Positions 1 to 6,598 of a stretch of 12,369 bases of DNA are shown piece after piece. How positions within the stretch are numbered: the stretch's first letter is position 1; the number at the start of each line of letters is the position of its first letter. The stretch is taken from contig JBNMJS010000054.1 of NCBI GenBank assembly GCA_050873965.1, positions 1 to 12,369 of the forward strand, read 5' to 3'. The stretch is from UBA2883 sp050873965. GTDB lineage: Bacteria; Cyanobacteriota; Vampirovibrionia; Gastranaerophilales; Gastranaerophilaceae. The notes under the pieces were generated by a model, which saw only the letters and a program-made list of their open reading frames with translations, was not told where the DNA came from and did not search any database. Made by a program: the position numbers and the translations under genes.

Positions 1-110
1 ATTTAATTGTATTTATTTTATTGTTAGTATTTTTAGTTTTATTTTATGAACTGAAGCTAAAAAAAATAAAATCAACAAATGTTGAATCAAGTAATAAATC
101 AAATATGTAG
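1..110 (+). CDS. 3' end of a membrane protein of unknown function (partial)
   Basis: An open frame enters from the left edge (first full codon at 3) and stops at TAG 108-110. It encodes about 35 residues: a hydrophobic stretch rich in Leu, Val, Ile and Phe that looks like the end of a transmembrane helix, then a Lys-rich stop-transfer stretch (KLKKIK) and a short polar tail rich in Ser and Asn. The same layout, a last TM helix followed by a basic segment and a polar Asn-rich tail, closes the next gene downstream. The two may therefore be paralogues lying in tandem. No function can be assigned from this fragment. The frame being open to the edge and the typical membrane-protein ending are the only support. 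Confidence 0.5.
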   Translation, partial: LIVFILLLVFLVLFYELKLKKIKSTNVESSNKSNM

Positions 111-136
111 AAGTATTTATATAAGAAAGGATTTTT

Positions 137-772
137 ATGAAAAAGATATTTTCGTTGTTTAAAACAATAATTGGAATAATAAATTTGTTATTTTTTTTAA
201 TGATAGTGATAGTATTGGTGGTAGGACTATGGTATTTCTCTTTTAATAGTATTAGTGATAATGATTGGGTTTCTTTAAATCCTTATGGGGAGAAAGATGT
301 AATATCTCTGAATGTTAATAATATAAAAATTAGAAATAATATTATTGAATTTGAGGAAAAATTAGAAAATTCAGAAAAAAAATCTAAAGAAATATATAAG
401 AAAAAAATAGATATGTCTTTATCAAATAATCAAAATTATGTAGAAATAAGTAATGTTGATGTTGATATATATGATGGTCTTGATAATAAGGTTTCTTCTC
501 GTGTTGAAGCAATTGCTGCACCAATAATGTTGAAGAAAAATTCTATAGAATATTATTTTTTGAAATTGCAATATGATAATTATAAAAAATTAAAACCATT
601 AAAAGTAGCAATTGTTGTTGAGATAATATTATTTATAATTGTTTTAATAGGGGTTGTTTTGTATTACAAAAGGAAAATTAAATTACTTGAAACCGATACC
701 GCAAAACAACAAGTAGAACAAGATAATAGTGATAATAATTCAAATGAAATTGAAAATAATAATGGAATTTAA
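137..772 (+). CDS. Hypothetical protein with two transmembrane helices
   Basis: This 211-residue protein matches no family I recognise. Residues about 11-34 form a hydrophobic helix after a basic N-terminus (MKK...K), a second helix spans about 155-177, and a polar tail (about 178-211) is rich in Asn, Asp and Gln. The basic residues at the N-terminus and after the second helix predict both ends in the cytoplasm, with a Lys- and Glu-rich domain of about 120 residues outside the membrane. The start is supported by a purine-rich ribosome site (AGAAAGGA, 123-130) seven bases before the ATG. It follows the partial gene ending at 110 by 26 bp, so the two may be cotranscribed. Base composition is noticeably more AT-rich than the housekeeping genes to the right, with many AAT, ATA and AAA codons, which suggests accessory DNA. 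Confidence 0.7.
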   Translation: MKKIFSLFKTIIGIINLLFFLMIVIVLVVGLWYFSFNSISDNDWVSLNPYGEKDVISLNVNNIKIRNNIIEFEEKLENSEKKSKEIYKKKIDMSLSNNQNYVEISNVDVDIYDGLDNKVSSRVEAIAAPIMLKKNSIEYYFLKLQYDNYKKLKPLKVAIVVEIILFIIVLIGVVLYYKRKIKLLETDTAKQQVEQDNSDNNSNEIENNNGI

Positions 773-900
773 TTTTCAAGAGTTTAGAATGTGCAAGAAT
801 TATTTATGTATTTAGGTGGTATAGGAATTCAACTTTAGGCTAGAAAGGAATGGTTTGTATTAAAAAAAGTTTGTAAGTTTTAGTGAAAGATATATTAAGA

Positions 901-1077
901 ATGGAAGATCAAGAAAATATCATAGAAAAATTAAGGAATCAGATTGACCGTGATGAAGAAGATTTAATTAAATTTAAATCTTGGCTTAAAGAACGTTTTT
1001 TGCCAGTAATTGGGATATTTGGTTTAAATGGTATTTTTTTTAGAGCAAAAACTATAAATATAATGAAGGAGGGTTAA
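901..1077 (+). CDS. Small hypothetical protein, possibly a gene remnant
   Basis: A 58-residue protein: a charged, probably helical N-terminal half (EKLRNQIDRDEEDLIKF) followed by a short hydrophobic stretch (LPVIGIFGLNGIFF) too short for a confident membrane helix. No family is recognised. I chose ATG 901, which has a weak GAAAGA at 885-890 ten bases upstream. A GTG at 883 would add six residues but has no ribosome site. In the same frame an ATG at 850 is followed by a TAA at 874-876, so the ORF could also be the remnant of a longer gene. Its last codons contain the ribosome site of the next ORF, so the two are probably translationally coupled. Confidence 0.4.
   Translation: MEDQENIIEKLRNQIDRDEEDLIKFKSWLKERFLPVIGIFGLNGIFFRAKTINIMKEG
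1066..1073 (+). promoter_or_regulatory. Strong ribosome binding site that decides a TTG start
   Basis: AAGGAGGG lies inside the last codons of the upstream small ORF (stop at 1075-1077) and nine bases before TTG 1083. It is the best anti-16S match in the left third of the window. It is the main reason to accept the downstream ORF with a non-ATG start and to infer translational coupling. Confidence 0.6.
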
Positions 1078-1082
1078 ATATA

Positions 1083-1298
1083 TTGGAAATATATTATAAC
1101 TTAAATACTTATGAGTATAAAGTTTTTATAGATACGGATAATAAATTATGTGAAATTATGTTAACATACGACAAAAAAATACCTATTGAAATTGTTAAGG
1201 ATGAGTTAGAAAGACAATTCTCGATAAAAATAAAAAGATATTATGTTAAACAAAATGTTGAGTTATCTGAATTATCTTATTTTTTTGAATTAGAGTAA
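1083..1298 (+). CDS. Small hypothetical protein (TTG start)
   Basis: A 71-residue protein with alternating hydrophobic and charged residues. The sequence suggests a small alpha/beta fold: strands around residues 2-15 and 21-30, a helix around 33-46 (PIEIVKDELERQF), and a strand around 48-55. There is no signal peptide or membrane helix. The start is TTG at 1083, nine bases after AAGGAGGG. No ATG in the first 25 residues has a comparable site. It forms a two-gene unit with the ORF ending at 1077. Two short coupled ORFs in AT-rich DNA are compatible with a toxin-antitoxin or immunity pair, but neither product matches such a family by eye, so no function is assigned. Confidence 0.5.
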   Translation: MEIYYNLNTYEYKVFIDTDNKLCEIMLTYDKKIPIEIVKDELERQFSIKIKRYYVKQNVELSELSYFFELE

Positions 1299-1420
1299 TC
1301 AAATAACTATAGTTTGACATAATAAATAGTTATATGGTAAATGAAATCCATCATATAATATACATTTGAGTTAAAGTTTTAGTTTTACATTATTTTCGTC
1401 GTGATGAATTTTATTTTAGC

Positions 1421-1500
1421 ACCTCTTTAAAAGAGGTTCCGAAACAAGTTCGGAATGACTCTATACTGGATTACTTCGTCGTTTCACTCCTCGTAATGAC
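1421..1500. repeat. Composite palindromic intergenic repeat
   Basis: Three palindromic units stand side by side: ACCTCTT-TAA-AAGAGGT (1421-1437), TTCCGAA-ACAAG-TTCGGAA (1437-1455) and ATTAC...GTAAT (1470-1497) around a TTCGTCG...CTCCTC core. On the minus strand the last unit begins GTCATTACGAGGAG. Units beginning GTCATTNCGAGGAG and GTCATTCCGAACTTG are, as far as I recall, widespread intergenic repeats in several unrelated bacteria. That recognition is from memory. Only one copy is in this window, so dispersal cannot be tested here. Confidence 0.5.
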
Positions 1501-1556
1501 GTGATTTAACAAATGATAAGTAAAATTCGACCTTAACGTAATGAACCATCATTGTT

Positions 1557-1648
1557 TTATTCTGCTCTATGTTGAGGTGTTTGAGTGAATTTACTAGTAT
1601 TTTAAAATATCTGTAAATTCACGAGTTCCGAAACTCTATGCAGAATAA
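1557..1648. repeat. 92-bp imperfect palindrome with nested perfect arms
   Basis: The outer arms TTATTCTGC (1557-1565) and GCAGAATAA (1640-1648) are perfect 9-bp complements. Inside them, GTGAATTTAC (1585-1594) and GTAAATTCAC (1613-1622) are perfect 10-bp complements around an 18-nt AT-rich centre. The stretches between the arms do not pair well. The nested layout could be a cruciform, a miniature inverted-repeat element or a structured RNA. There is no coding frame through it. Confidence 0.5.
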
Positions 1649-1693
1649 TTACAAACGATGCGTGAATGAAGTTCAGGTCAGGAGTTTTTTTGT

Positions 1694-1725
1694 GCAACGT
1701 TTCTTTGCGGTCAAAGAAATGTTGC
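1694..1725. repeat. 14-bp hairpin, 4-nt loop
   Basis: GCAACGTTTCTTTG (1694-1707) pairs with CAAAGAAATGTTGC (1712-1725) around the loop CGGT, with one G-T pair. No T-run follows on either strand, so it is not a standard rho-independent terminator. It probably belongs to the palindrome cluster of this spacer. Confidence 0.55.
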
Positions 1726-1828
1726 GAAATGATTTAACAAAGTAAAAAATTAAATTGATTCTTCGCTTTTTTCGGTCGCAATAAACGGCACCGTTCAAAT
1801 TTAAATCAAAAAAATAATCTTTGATTAC

Positions 1829-1870
1829 AAATAAAACGAGTTCAATTATGTAATTGAACTCGTTTTATTT
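1829..1870 (-). terminator. Strong rho-independent terminator of proS (symmetrical)
   Basis: Perfect 20-bp arms AAATAAAACGAGTTCAATTA (1829-1848) and its complement (1851-1870) leave a 2-nt centre, so the real loop is a few bases wider. On the minus strand the stem runs into TTTTATTT, and it begins 17 nt after the proS stop. The flanks of the stem are A/T-rich on both strands, so it can also stop transcripts arriving from the left. Confidence 0.85.
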
Positions 1871-1887
1871 TATGTTTATGATTGCAC

Positions 1888-3624
1888 TTATTTAAGTGCT
1901 GATTTCACTAGTTCTGTAACTTTTTCTGCTGCAACTTCTGGAGTTAATTCTTCTTTGTCGCCAGTTTCTCTTGTTACAAGTTCAACGTTGCCGTCTTGGA
2001 TAGTCTTACCTACTGTTATTCTGTAAGGGAAACCAATCAAGTCAGCATCTTTAAATTTTACTCCAGGACGTTCATTTCTATCATCTAGAACAACTTCAAT
2101 ACCGTTTTCTTTTAATTGTTCATAGATTTTTGTAGCAGTTGTCATTTGTAATTCGTCTTTTGTACTTACTGGTACAACAACTACATGGTATGGTGCAATT
2201 GATACAGGCCATTTGATACCGTGTTCGTCATAATGTGCCTCAACTGCTGCAGCAGCAGTTCTTGAAATACCAATACCATAACAACCCATAATATATGGTT
2301 TTGCTTTTCCGTCTTGGTCTAAATATACGGCATTCATTGGTTTTGAATATTTTGTTCCTAATTGGAAAATATTACCAACTTCAATACCCTTTGTAACTTT
2401 TAGAGGTTTACCACATTCTGGGCAAAGTTCGCCTGCCTCAACAAGTCTAATATCTGCAAACTCACTAACTTGAATATCTTCGATGTTAGCACCAACTAAG
2501 TGTTTGTCGTTTTCATTTATGCCAACAACAAAGTTTTTCATATCTTTAACTGTTTCATCAGCGATAATTTTAATATCTTTCATACCAATTGCACTAATAA
2601 AGCCTGCTCTTGCATTGAAACCGTTCTTTTGCATAAGTTCTTCGATTTCTTCTGCAGTTGCAATTCTTATATCAATAGCACCAACAGCGTTCATAAGTTT
2701 TGTTTCTTCAATTTGTTTATCACCTCTGATATATGCTAATATTGGTTTTTTATCAGCAATATAAACAAGGCATTTGCAAATAATGCTTGATGGAACATTT
2801 AAGAATTCGCTTAATTCTTCAATAGTTTTTGTGTTTGGAGTATCAACGATTTTCTTTTCTGTAAAACCACATTCCGAACCATCAACAACTGCTTCTGGCA
2901 ATTTTGAAATTGCGTGGTTTGAGTTTGCTGAGTAATCACAATCATCACAATAGAATACATCGTTTTCACCAGCATCTGTATCAGTGATAACCATAAATTC
3001 ATGACTCACGCTACCACCGATAGCACCACTATCTGATTGAACCATTTTTGTTGGCAAACCACATCTATCAAAGATTCTTTTGTATGCTTTTGCCATATTA
3101 TCATATTCTTTATCAAGTTCTTCTTGAGATGTACCAAAACTGTATGCATCTTTCATAATGAACTCTCTACCTCTTAATAAACCGAAACGAGGTCTTACTT
3201 CATCTCTGAATTTTGATTGGATTTGATATAAGTTTACAGGTAGTTGTTTGTATGATTTTAGACCGTCACGAGCAACTGATGTAATAATTTCTTCGTGTGT
3301 TGGTCCAAGACACATTTCTCTATCGTGTCTATCACGCAATCTCATAAGTTCACGTCCATAAACTTCCCAACGACCTGATTCTACCCACAATTCTTTTGGC
3401 TGAACAAATGGCATCAACAATTCTTGAGCACCTGCTCTATCCATTTCTTCTCTTGTTATATTTTCAATCTTCTTTAAAACTCTCCACATTAGTGGTAAAT
3501 AGTTGTAAACACCACTTGTAAGTTTTCTAATATATCCGGCTTTAACCAAGAATTTGTGAGATACAACTTCTGCATCTGATGGAAATTCTCTTAAAGTTTG
3601 GACAAAAAGTTTTGACATCTTCAT
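1888..3624 (-). CDS. proS: Proline--tRNA ligase, bacterial type with editing insert
   Basis: A class II aminoacyl-tRNA synthetase that charges tRNA-Pro in the cytoplasm, 578 residues, the usual length for the bacterial type. Visible parts in order: the catalytic domain with motif 2 (FRDEVRPRFGLLRGREF) and the following MKDAYSF; the INS (YbaK-like) editing domain that removes mischarged alanine, inserted between motifs 2 and 3; a Cys pair in each of CDDCDYSAN and CPECGKPL, as is common in this family; motif 3 (GCYGIGISRTAAAAVE); and the C-terminal anticodon-binding domain (PYHVVVVPV...DDRNERPGVKF). An ATG further upstream (3684) would add 20 residues. I place the start at 3622-3624 because AAGAGGG lies nine bases upstream and MKMSKLF fits the family N-terminus. 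It stands alone, divergent from the AMIN-like gene, and ends in a strong terminator. Confidence 0.97.
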   Translation of the reverse strand: MKMSKLFVQTLREFPSDAEVVSHKFLVKAGYIRKLTSGVYNYLPLMWRVLKKIENITREEMDRAGAQELLMPFVQPKELWVESGRWEVYGRELMRLRDRHDREMCLGPTHEEIITSVARDGLKSYKQLPVNLYQIQSKFRDEVRPRFGLLRGREFIMKDAYSFGTSQEELDKEYDNMAKAYKRIFDRCGLPTKMVQSDSGAIGGSVSHEFMVITDTDAGENDVFYCDDCDYSANSNHAISKLPEAVVDGSECGFTEKKIVDTPNTKTIEELSEFLNVPSSIICKCLVYIADKKPILAYIRGDKQIEETKLMNAVGAIDIRIATAEEIEELMQKNGFNARAGFISAIGMKDIKIIADETVKDMKNFVVGINENDKHLVGANIEDIQVSEFADIRLVEAGELCPECGKPLKVTKGIEVGNIFQLGTKYSKPMNAVYLDQDGKAKPYIMGCYGIGISRTAAAAVEAHYDEHGIKWPVSIAPYHVVVVPVSTKDELQMTTATKIYEQLKENGIEVVLDDRNERPGVKFKDADLIGFPYRITVGKTIQDGNVELVTRETGDKEELTPEVAAEKVTELVKSALK

Positions 3625-3633
3625 ATTATTAAA

Positions 3634-3640
3634 CCCTCTT
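3634..3640 (-). promoter_or_regulatory. Ribosome binding site deciding the proS start
   Basis: Read on the minus strand this is AAGAGGG, nine bases before the ATG at 3622-3624. The longer frame starting at 3684 has no such site. This favours the 578-residue product. Confidence 0.65.
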
Positions 3641-3786
3641 ATTATTATGTTATGTGATAATTTTACCATAAATATAGAATGCAATAATGTACTGTTGTTG
3701 TGTTAGATAAATTTTTTAAATAAAAATGAAAACTCCTATCATATCTGTAAATATTGGAAAATTATAAAAATGGATAATACAATATT

Positions 3787-3798
3787 GACCGAATGGTC
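3787..3798. promoter_or_regulatory. GACC-GAAT-GGTC inverted repeat, candidate operator
   Basis: A perfect 4-bp inverted repeat with a 4-bp centre sits in the spacer between divergent proS and the AMIN-like gene. It is embedded in TATTGACCGAATGGTCTATA, overlapping a TTGACC -35-like hexamer (3785-3790) and a TATATAAA box (3799-3806). TetR-family repressors often bind sites of this shape. No regulator gene is in the window, so its use as an operator is inferred from form and position only. Confidence 0.3.
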
Positions 3799-3874
3799 TA
3801 TATAAAATTTCAACCATATTATTGATGTTAAAAAAACTAAATGAAGATATTCTATTATTGGAGAGAGGGTTTAG

Positions 3875-4864
3875 ATGAAAAAATGGTTACCGATATTTGT
3901 ATCGGTTTTGATTGTTACAATGAATGTATTAAGTGCTGATGCAGCAGAAAATATCCTTAGAGGTGTTAATGTTAGGGCTTCTGAAAATGCTTATACAATT
4001 GAATTAACATCTACTGCTCCTGCACGTATGACGAAAAATATAGTTTCAGCAAATAGAGTTATTATAAATCTTAAAGGTGTTAGCATTTCTGATAATTTAT
4101 CAACAAAATTTGGTGGCAATGCTGTGATTGATAATGTTATGGTTGAACCTTGTGGAATGGGTGATGTTAATGTAATGGTACAAGGTGACAATATTGCTTA
4201 TTCAAATGTTGAGTTTAAAGAACCAACTGCAGTTGAACAAATGCAAGATTCAGTTTCTTCATCTTTCACATCTTTATTAGCAATGTTTTCAGGAAACAAT
4301 GCCTCTAATAGAGCAGTTCAATTCGGAACTCTTTTAATATTCGGCATAATTTTGATTGGTGAAGTTAGATTTATCAAATCAAAATATGATGAATTGAAAG
4401 CCGAAAAACAACAAATGGTTAATGATATTCAAAAAACAAGCGATTTCAAAGAGTTTATGCCTGGTTACGGTAATGTTGGTTTGAAAAAACCTTATACAAC
4501 TCCAATCTATGGTACTGCAAGAAATACTGCAAATATCAGAGCAAATTATTTAAAACATTTAAGAACACCAGAAACTGCTACTTTGAATATGCTTATGCAT
4601 AACAACAATCAAGAGAGCAAAATCTTAGATAGAATTGTTAATAACAAACCTGTTTTCGGTAGCTTATCAAATATAAATATTGATGATAATGTACCTTTGA
4701 ATACAGAAAAAAATATTAATAATATGATTTCTAATCCGTTGCCAAAAGCGAGATTAAAATCAAACTTAAAACATCTTGAATCTATGACTGCGTTATACAA
4801 AAACGAAACTAATGTTGAAGAAGCAGATAGAGAATTTTATTCAAGATTAAACAGATTATATTAA
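3875..4864 (+). CDS. Secreted/membrane protein with N-terminal AMIN-like domain
   Basis: A 329-residue protein. Residues 1-24 are a signal peptide (MKKWLPIF...ADAA). Residues about 27-116 look like an AMIN domain, the beta-rich domain used by cell-wall amidases and some secretins for envelope localisation. This shows in the pattern VNVRASENAYTIEL...NRVIINLKGV...AVIDNVMVEP. A single TM helix follows at about 147-165, then a basic, Gln- and Lys-rich helix and about 160 residues rich in Asn. If the signal peptide is cleaved, the AMIN part is periplasmic and the tail cytoplasmic. No amidase or secretin domain follows, which is unusual for AMIN proteins. The start has a strong site (GGAGAGAGGG, 3860-3869). 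The gene is monocistronic, with a terminator after it. The fold call is by pattern only. Confidence 0.75.
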   Translation: MKKWLPIFVSVLIVTMNVLSADAAENILRGVNVRASENAYTIELTSTAPARMTKNIVSANRVIINLKGVSISDNLSTKFGGNAVIDNVMVEPCGMGDVNVMVQGDNIAYSNVEFKEPTAVEQMQDSVSSSFTSLLAMFSGNNASNRAVQFGTLLIFGIILIGEVRFIKSKYDELKAEKQQMVNDIQKTSDFKEFMPGYGNVGLKKPYTTPIYGTARNTANIRANYLKHLRTPETATLNMLMHNNNQESKILDRIVNNKPVFGSLSNINIDDNVPLNTEKNINNMISNPLPKARLKSNLKHLESMTALYKNETNVEEADREFYSRLNRLY

Positions 4865-4914
4865 ATAAAAAACACACACATATAACATAAATCTATTTAT
4901 CACTAAACTAATAC

Positions 4915-4946
4915 AGGACTGCATTTGCAGTTCTTTCTTTTTTTTT
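4915..4946 (+). terminator. Rho-independent terminator
   Basis: AGGACTGCA (4915-4923) pairs with TGCAGTTCT (4926-4934) with one G-T pair. The hairpin is followed by an almost pure T-run to 4946. It lies about 50 bp after the AMIN-like gene and separates it from pncC. Confidence 0.85.
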
Positions 4947-5024
4947 AATGTAATGATTTTTTTAAGTTTAAAATATGTTGTCATGTAGTATAAAAATAAT
5001 TAAAAAAATCCACCAAATTTTCTA

Positions 5025-5053
5025 TTGACAAACACATGTTAATGCAATAAATT
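5025..5053 (+). promoter_or_regulatory. Near-consensus sigma-70 promoter directly before pncC
   Basis: TTGACA (5025-5030), a 17-bp spacer and TAAATT (5048-5053) lie only nine bases before the pncC ATG at 5063. Transcription would be expected to start around 5060, which leaves almost no leader. No Shine-Dalgarno sequence is present (GTAAGTGTT precedes the ATG). The gene is therefore a good candidate for leaderless translation. Confidence 0.65.
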
Positions 5054-5062
5054 GTAAGTGTT

Positions 5063-5572
5063 ATGTTTAATCTATTTAATAAAAAAGCGAAAGTCGAACA
5101 AGAAATCGCACAAATATTGTTCAATAATTCAATGGTAATTTCAACAGCAGAATCATGCACAGGTGGACTTTTGAGTTCACGTTTGACAGATGTTTCTGGT
5201 AGTTCTTTATATACTAAATTAAACTTTGTTACTTATTCAAATGATGTAAAACAAAGTTTGTTAGGTGTATCAGCTGAAACCTTAGAAAAATATGGTGCAG
5301 TTAGCAAAGAATGTGCAGCAGAAATGGCAGTTGGTTTGCATTCAAGAACTAATGCTGATGTAGTTATTTGTACAACAGGTATTGCAGGTCCTACTGGTGG
5401 CACTCCAGCAAAACCAGTTGGTCTTATGTATGTTGCTATAAAATCAAAATACAAAGCAGTAGTTCAAGAGTTCCGTTTGAATCCTAAAATCAAACGAACA
5501 AAAATGAAATACAAATTTACTCAATGTGCTTTGGAAATGCTACTTGATTTCTTATCAGATATTAGTGCGTAG
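5063..5572 (+). CDS. pncC: Nicotinamide-nucleotide amidohydrolase PncC (CinA C-terminal domain)
   Basis: A cytoplasmic enzyme expected to hydrolyse nicotinamide mononucleotide to nicotinate mononucleotide and ammonia in pyridine-nucleotide recycling. The 169 residues cover just the CinA C-terminal domain, the standard size of stand-alone PncC. The hallmark motifs are present: TAESCTGG (28-35) with the conserved Ser31, FVTYSNDVK (55-63) with Tyr58 and Lys63, GAVS (78-81) and TTGIAGPTGG (104-113), then KPVG (117-120). The N-terminal CinA/MoaB-like domain is absent. The ATG at 5063 fits the family start and lies close behind a good promoter, without a ribosome site. The stop overlaps the last 11 bp of the converging minus-strand gene, so no terminator separates them. 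Confidence 0.93.
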   Translation: MFNLFNKKAKVEQEIAQILFNNSMVISTAESCTGGLLSSRLTDVSGSSLYTKLNFVTYSNDVKQSLLGVSAETLEKYGAVSKECAAEMAVGLHSRTNADVVICTTGIAGPTGGTPAKPVGLMYVAIKSKYKAVVQEFRLNPKIKRTKMKYKFTQCALEMLLDFLSDISA

Positions 5573-6488
5573 TACTAGAGTTTGCCATAGAAGTGAATTT
5601 TTCAAGTACATCAGGACATCTGTCTATCAATAGTTTTGCAAGTTGTTTTGTGTCAACTTGTGTTGCTACTATTGAGAACAAGTCTTCTGGTAGTTGTTTT
5701 GTCATTATTTGAAGTGATTCACTATCTAGTGCAATCATTGATTTAACCATATCAGGTTTTTGTAGTTTGCTAACCATATCTGTGAAAGTTTGGTTAGAAA
5801 AGTTCAAGAGCGTATCTTTGTCTTCATTTGCCATTTGGAAAATAATGTTTTGTTGAATTTCTGGTTCCATTGAAGCCATTGTTTCTTTGAATTGTTTATC
5901 TGGCAAAGAACTGATTTGTGCTAATAATTTTGATACATCATTGCTATCGGCCGCTTGACCTGTCATTCCTTCTGTCATTTGAATTAACAATTCAGGATCA
6001 AGGTTTGATAGTTGTGCTGTTACATCATTTTTTCTAACTTCTGAACTCATAAAGAATTGTTCAAGTTCTTCTTCAGGAATCATTTTTATTAATTGTTCCA
6101 TTGGAAACGCTTCTATTGCAACATTTGCTGATTCTGCAACAGATACTTTTCCTAACATTTGTTCTAATTTTTCTTGAGTGAAAAAGTTTAGACCAATAAC
6201 CATATCTTCTGCATCTAACAAATCTAATACTTTGTTTCTTTGTTCTGCAGACATTTGGTTGATAATATTATACTTATTCGTTGGATCATCAAGTTGGAAT
6301 GTCTGAATTAATTCATCAACATTTCCGAAAAGTTTTCTACCATAATCTTTTGCTACGGTATTTCCACTTTCTGCTTCTGCTTCAATGATGTCATCAATTG
6401 ACATATCAGCATAATTTCGCATTCTAGAAGTACTAATGTTTAATTGGTTTTGTAAATAGTACTGATCTGTATTCAACGAAATAGTCAT
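5562..6488 (-). CDS. Cytoplasmic helical-repeat protein (MgtE-N/FliG-like pattern)
   Basis: A 308-residue acidic protein without signal peptide or membrane helix. From about residue 76 onward it consists of short amphipathic helices with recurring turns of the form L-x-x-L/M-[PD]-x-E: MSAEQRNKVLDLL (79-91), MIPEEELEQF (136-145), LSNLDPELLIQM (160-171), MASMEPEIQQNI (204-215), MIALDSESLQIM (251-262) and LPEDLFSIVATQV (266-278). This resembles the helical superhelix of the MgtE N-terminal domain and FliG-type armadillo-like repeats, but no transporter or motor domain follows. The function is unknown. A scaffold or adaptor is possible but is not shown. AGGAG lies six bases before the ATG. The gene lies 110 bp downstream of the permease gene on the same strand and converges on pncC with an 11-bp overlap. 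Confidence 0.8.
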   Translation of the reverse strand: MTISLNTDQYYLQNQLNISTSRMRNYADMSIDDIIEAEAESGNTVAKDYGRKLFGNVDELIQTFQLDDPTNKYNIINQMSAEQRNKVLDLLDAEDMVIGLNFFTQEKLEQMLGKVSVAESANVAIEAFPMEQLIKMIPEEELEQFFMSSEVRKNDVTAQLSNLDPELLIQMTEGMTGQAADSNDVSKLLAQISSLPDKQFKETMASMEPEIQQNIIFQMANEDKDTLLNFSNQTFTDMVSKLQKPDMVKSMIALDSESLQIMTKQLPEDLFSIVATQVDTKQLAKLLIDRCPDVLEKFTSMANSSTTH

Positions 6489-6512
6489 AATTAGCTCCTA
6501 TTTTATATACTA

Positions 6513-6540
6513 TATATATAATAAGTAAATAAAGTTGCAA
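6513..6540 (-). promoter_or_regulatory. Candidate promoter of the helical-repeat gene
   Basis: On the minus strand, TTGCAA (6535-6540), 16 bp and TATATA (6513-6518) precede AGGAG and the ATG at 6488. Transcription would start about 18 bases before the ATG. The AT-rich background makes chance matches likely. Confidence 0.4.
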
Positions 6541-6598
6541 AAATTGCCTTTTTTATTAAGTTATTTTAACATTATTCTTAACAAAAATGAATATGTAA

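Larger units (their letters stand above)
1299..1828. other. Gene-free region packed with inverted repeats
   Basis: About 530 bp with no credible gene on either strand. At least six hairpins can be read directly: 1303-1310/1326-1333 (8-bp arms), 1421-1437 (7-bp arms, 3-nt loop), 1437-1455 (7-bp arms), 1585-1594/1613-1622 (10-bp arms), 1694-1725 (14-bp arms) and 1804-1810/1820-1826 (7-bp arms). A small one, AACGG-CA-CCGTT, lies at 1784-1795. The 12-mer TGATTTAACAAA occurs at 1502-1513 and again at 1730-1741. Such layering of palindromes between genes is typical of dispersed intergenic repeat elements of the REP or MITE type. Confidence 0.6.

Noticed and set aside
750..779. 8-bp inverted repeat (TTGAAAAT/ATTTTCAA) as a terminator of the 137-772 gene
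   Set aside because: The loop is 14 nt, the stem is AT-only apart from one GC pair, and no T-run follows.
1314..1343. TTGACA followed by AT-rich sequence as a promoter for an RNA gene
   Set aside because: No good -10 lies 16-18 bp away (GTAAAT at best), and nothing recognisable follows.
1421..1741. CRISPR array
   Set aside because: The repeated elements differ from one another in sequence and spacing, and there are no regular spacers or cas genes.
1692..1745. Open frame through the 14-bp hairpin ending in TAA
   Set aside because: It is short, has no ribosome site, and its sequence is fixed by the palindrome, so it is a by-product of the repeat.
2483..3002. Plus- and minus-strand ORFs of 63-93 codons inside proS
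   Set aside because: They lie in other frames of a clear conserved gene and show no protein-like features.
6535..6558. GCAA-AAA-TTGC then T-run as a terminator
   Set aside because: The stem is only 4 bp and lies in front of a gene on the opposite strand, where TTGCAA serves better as a -35.
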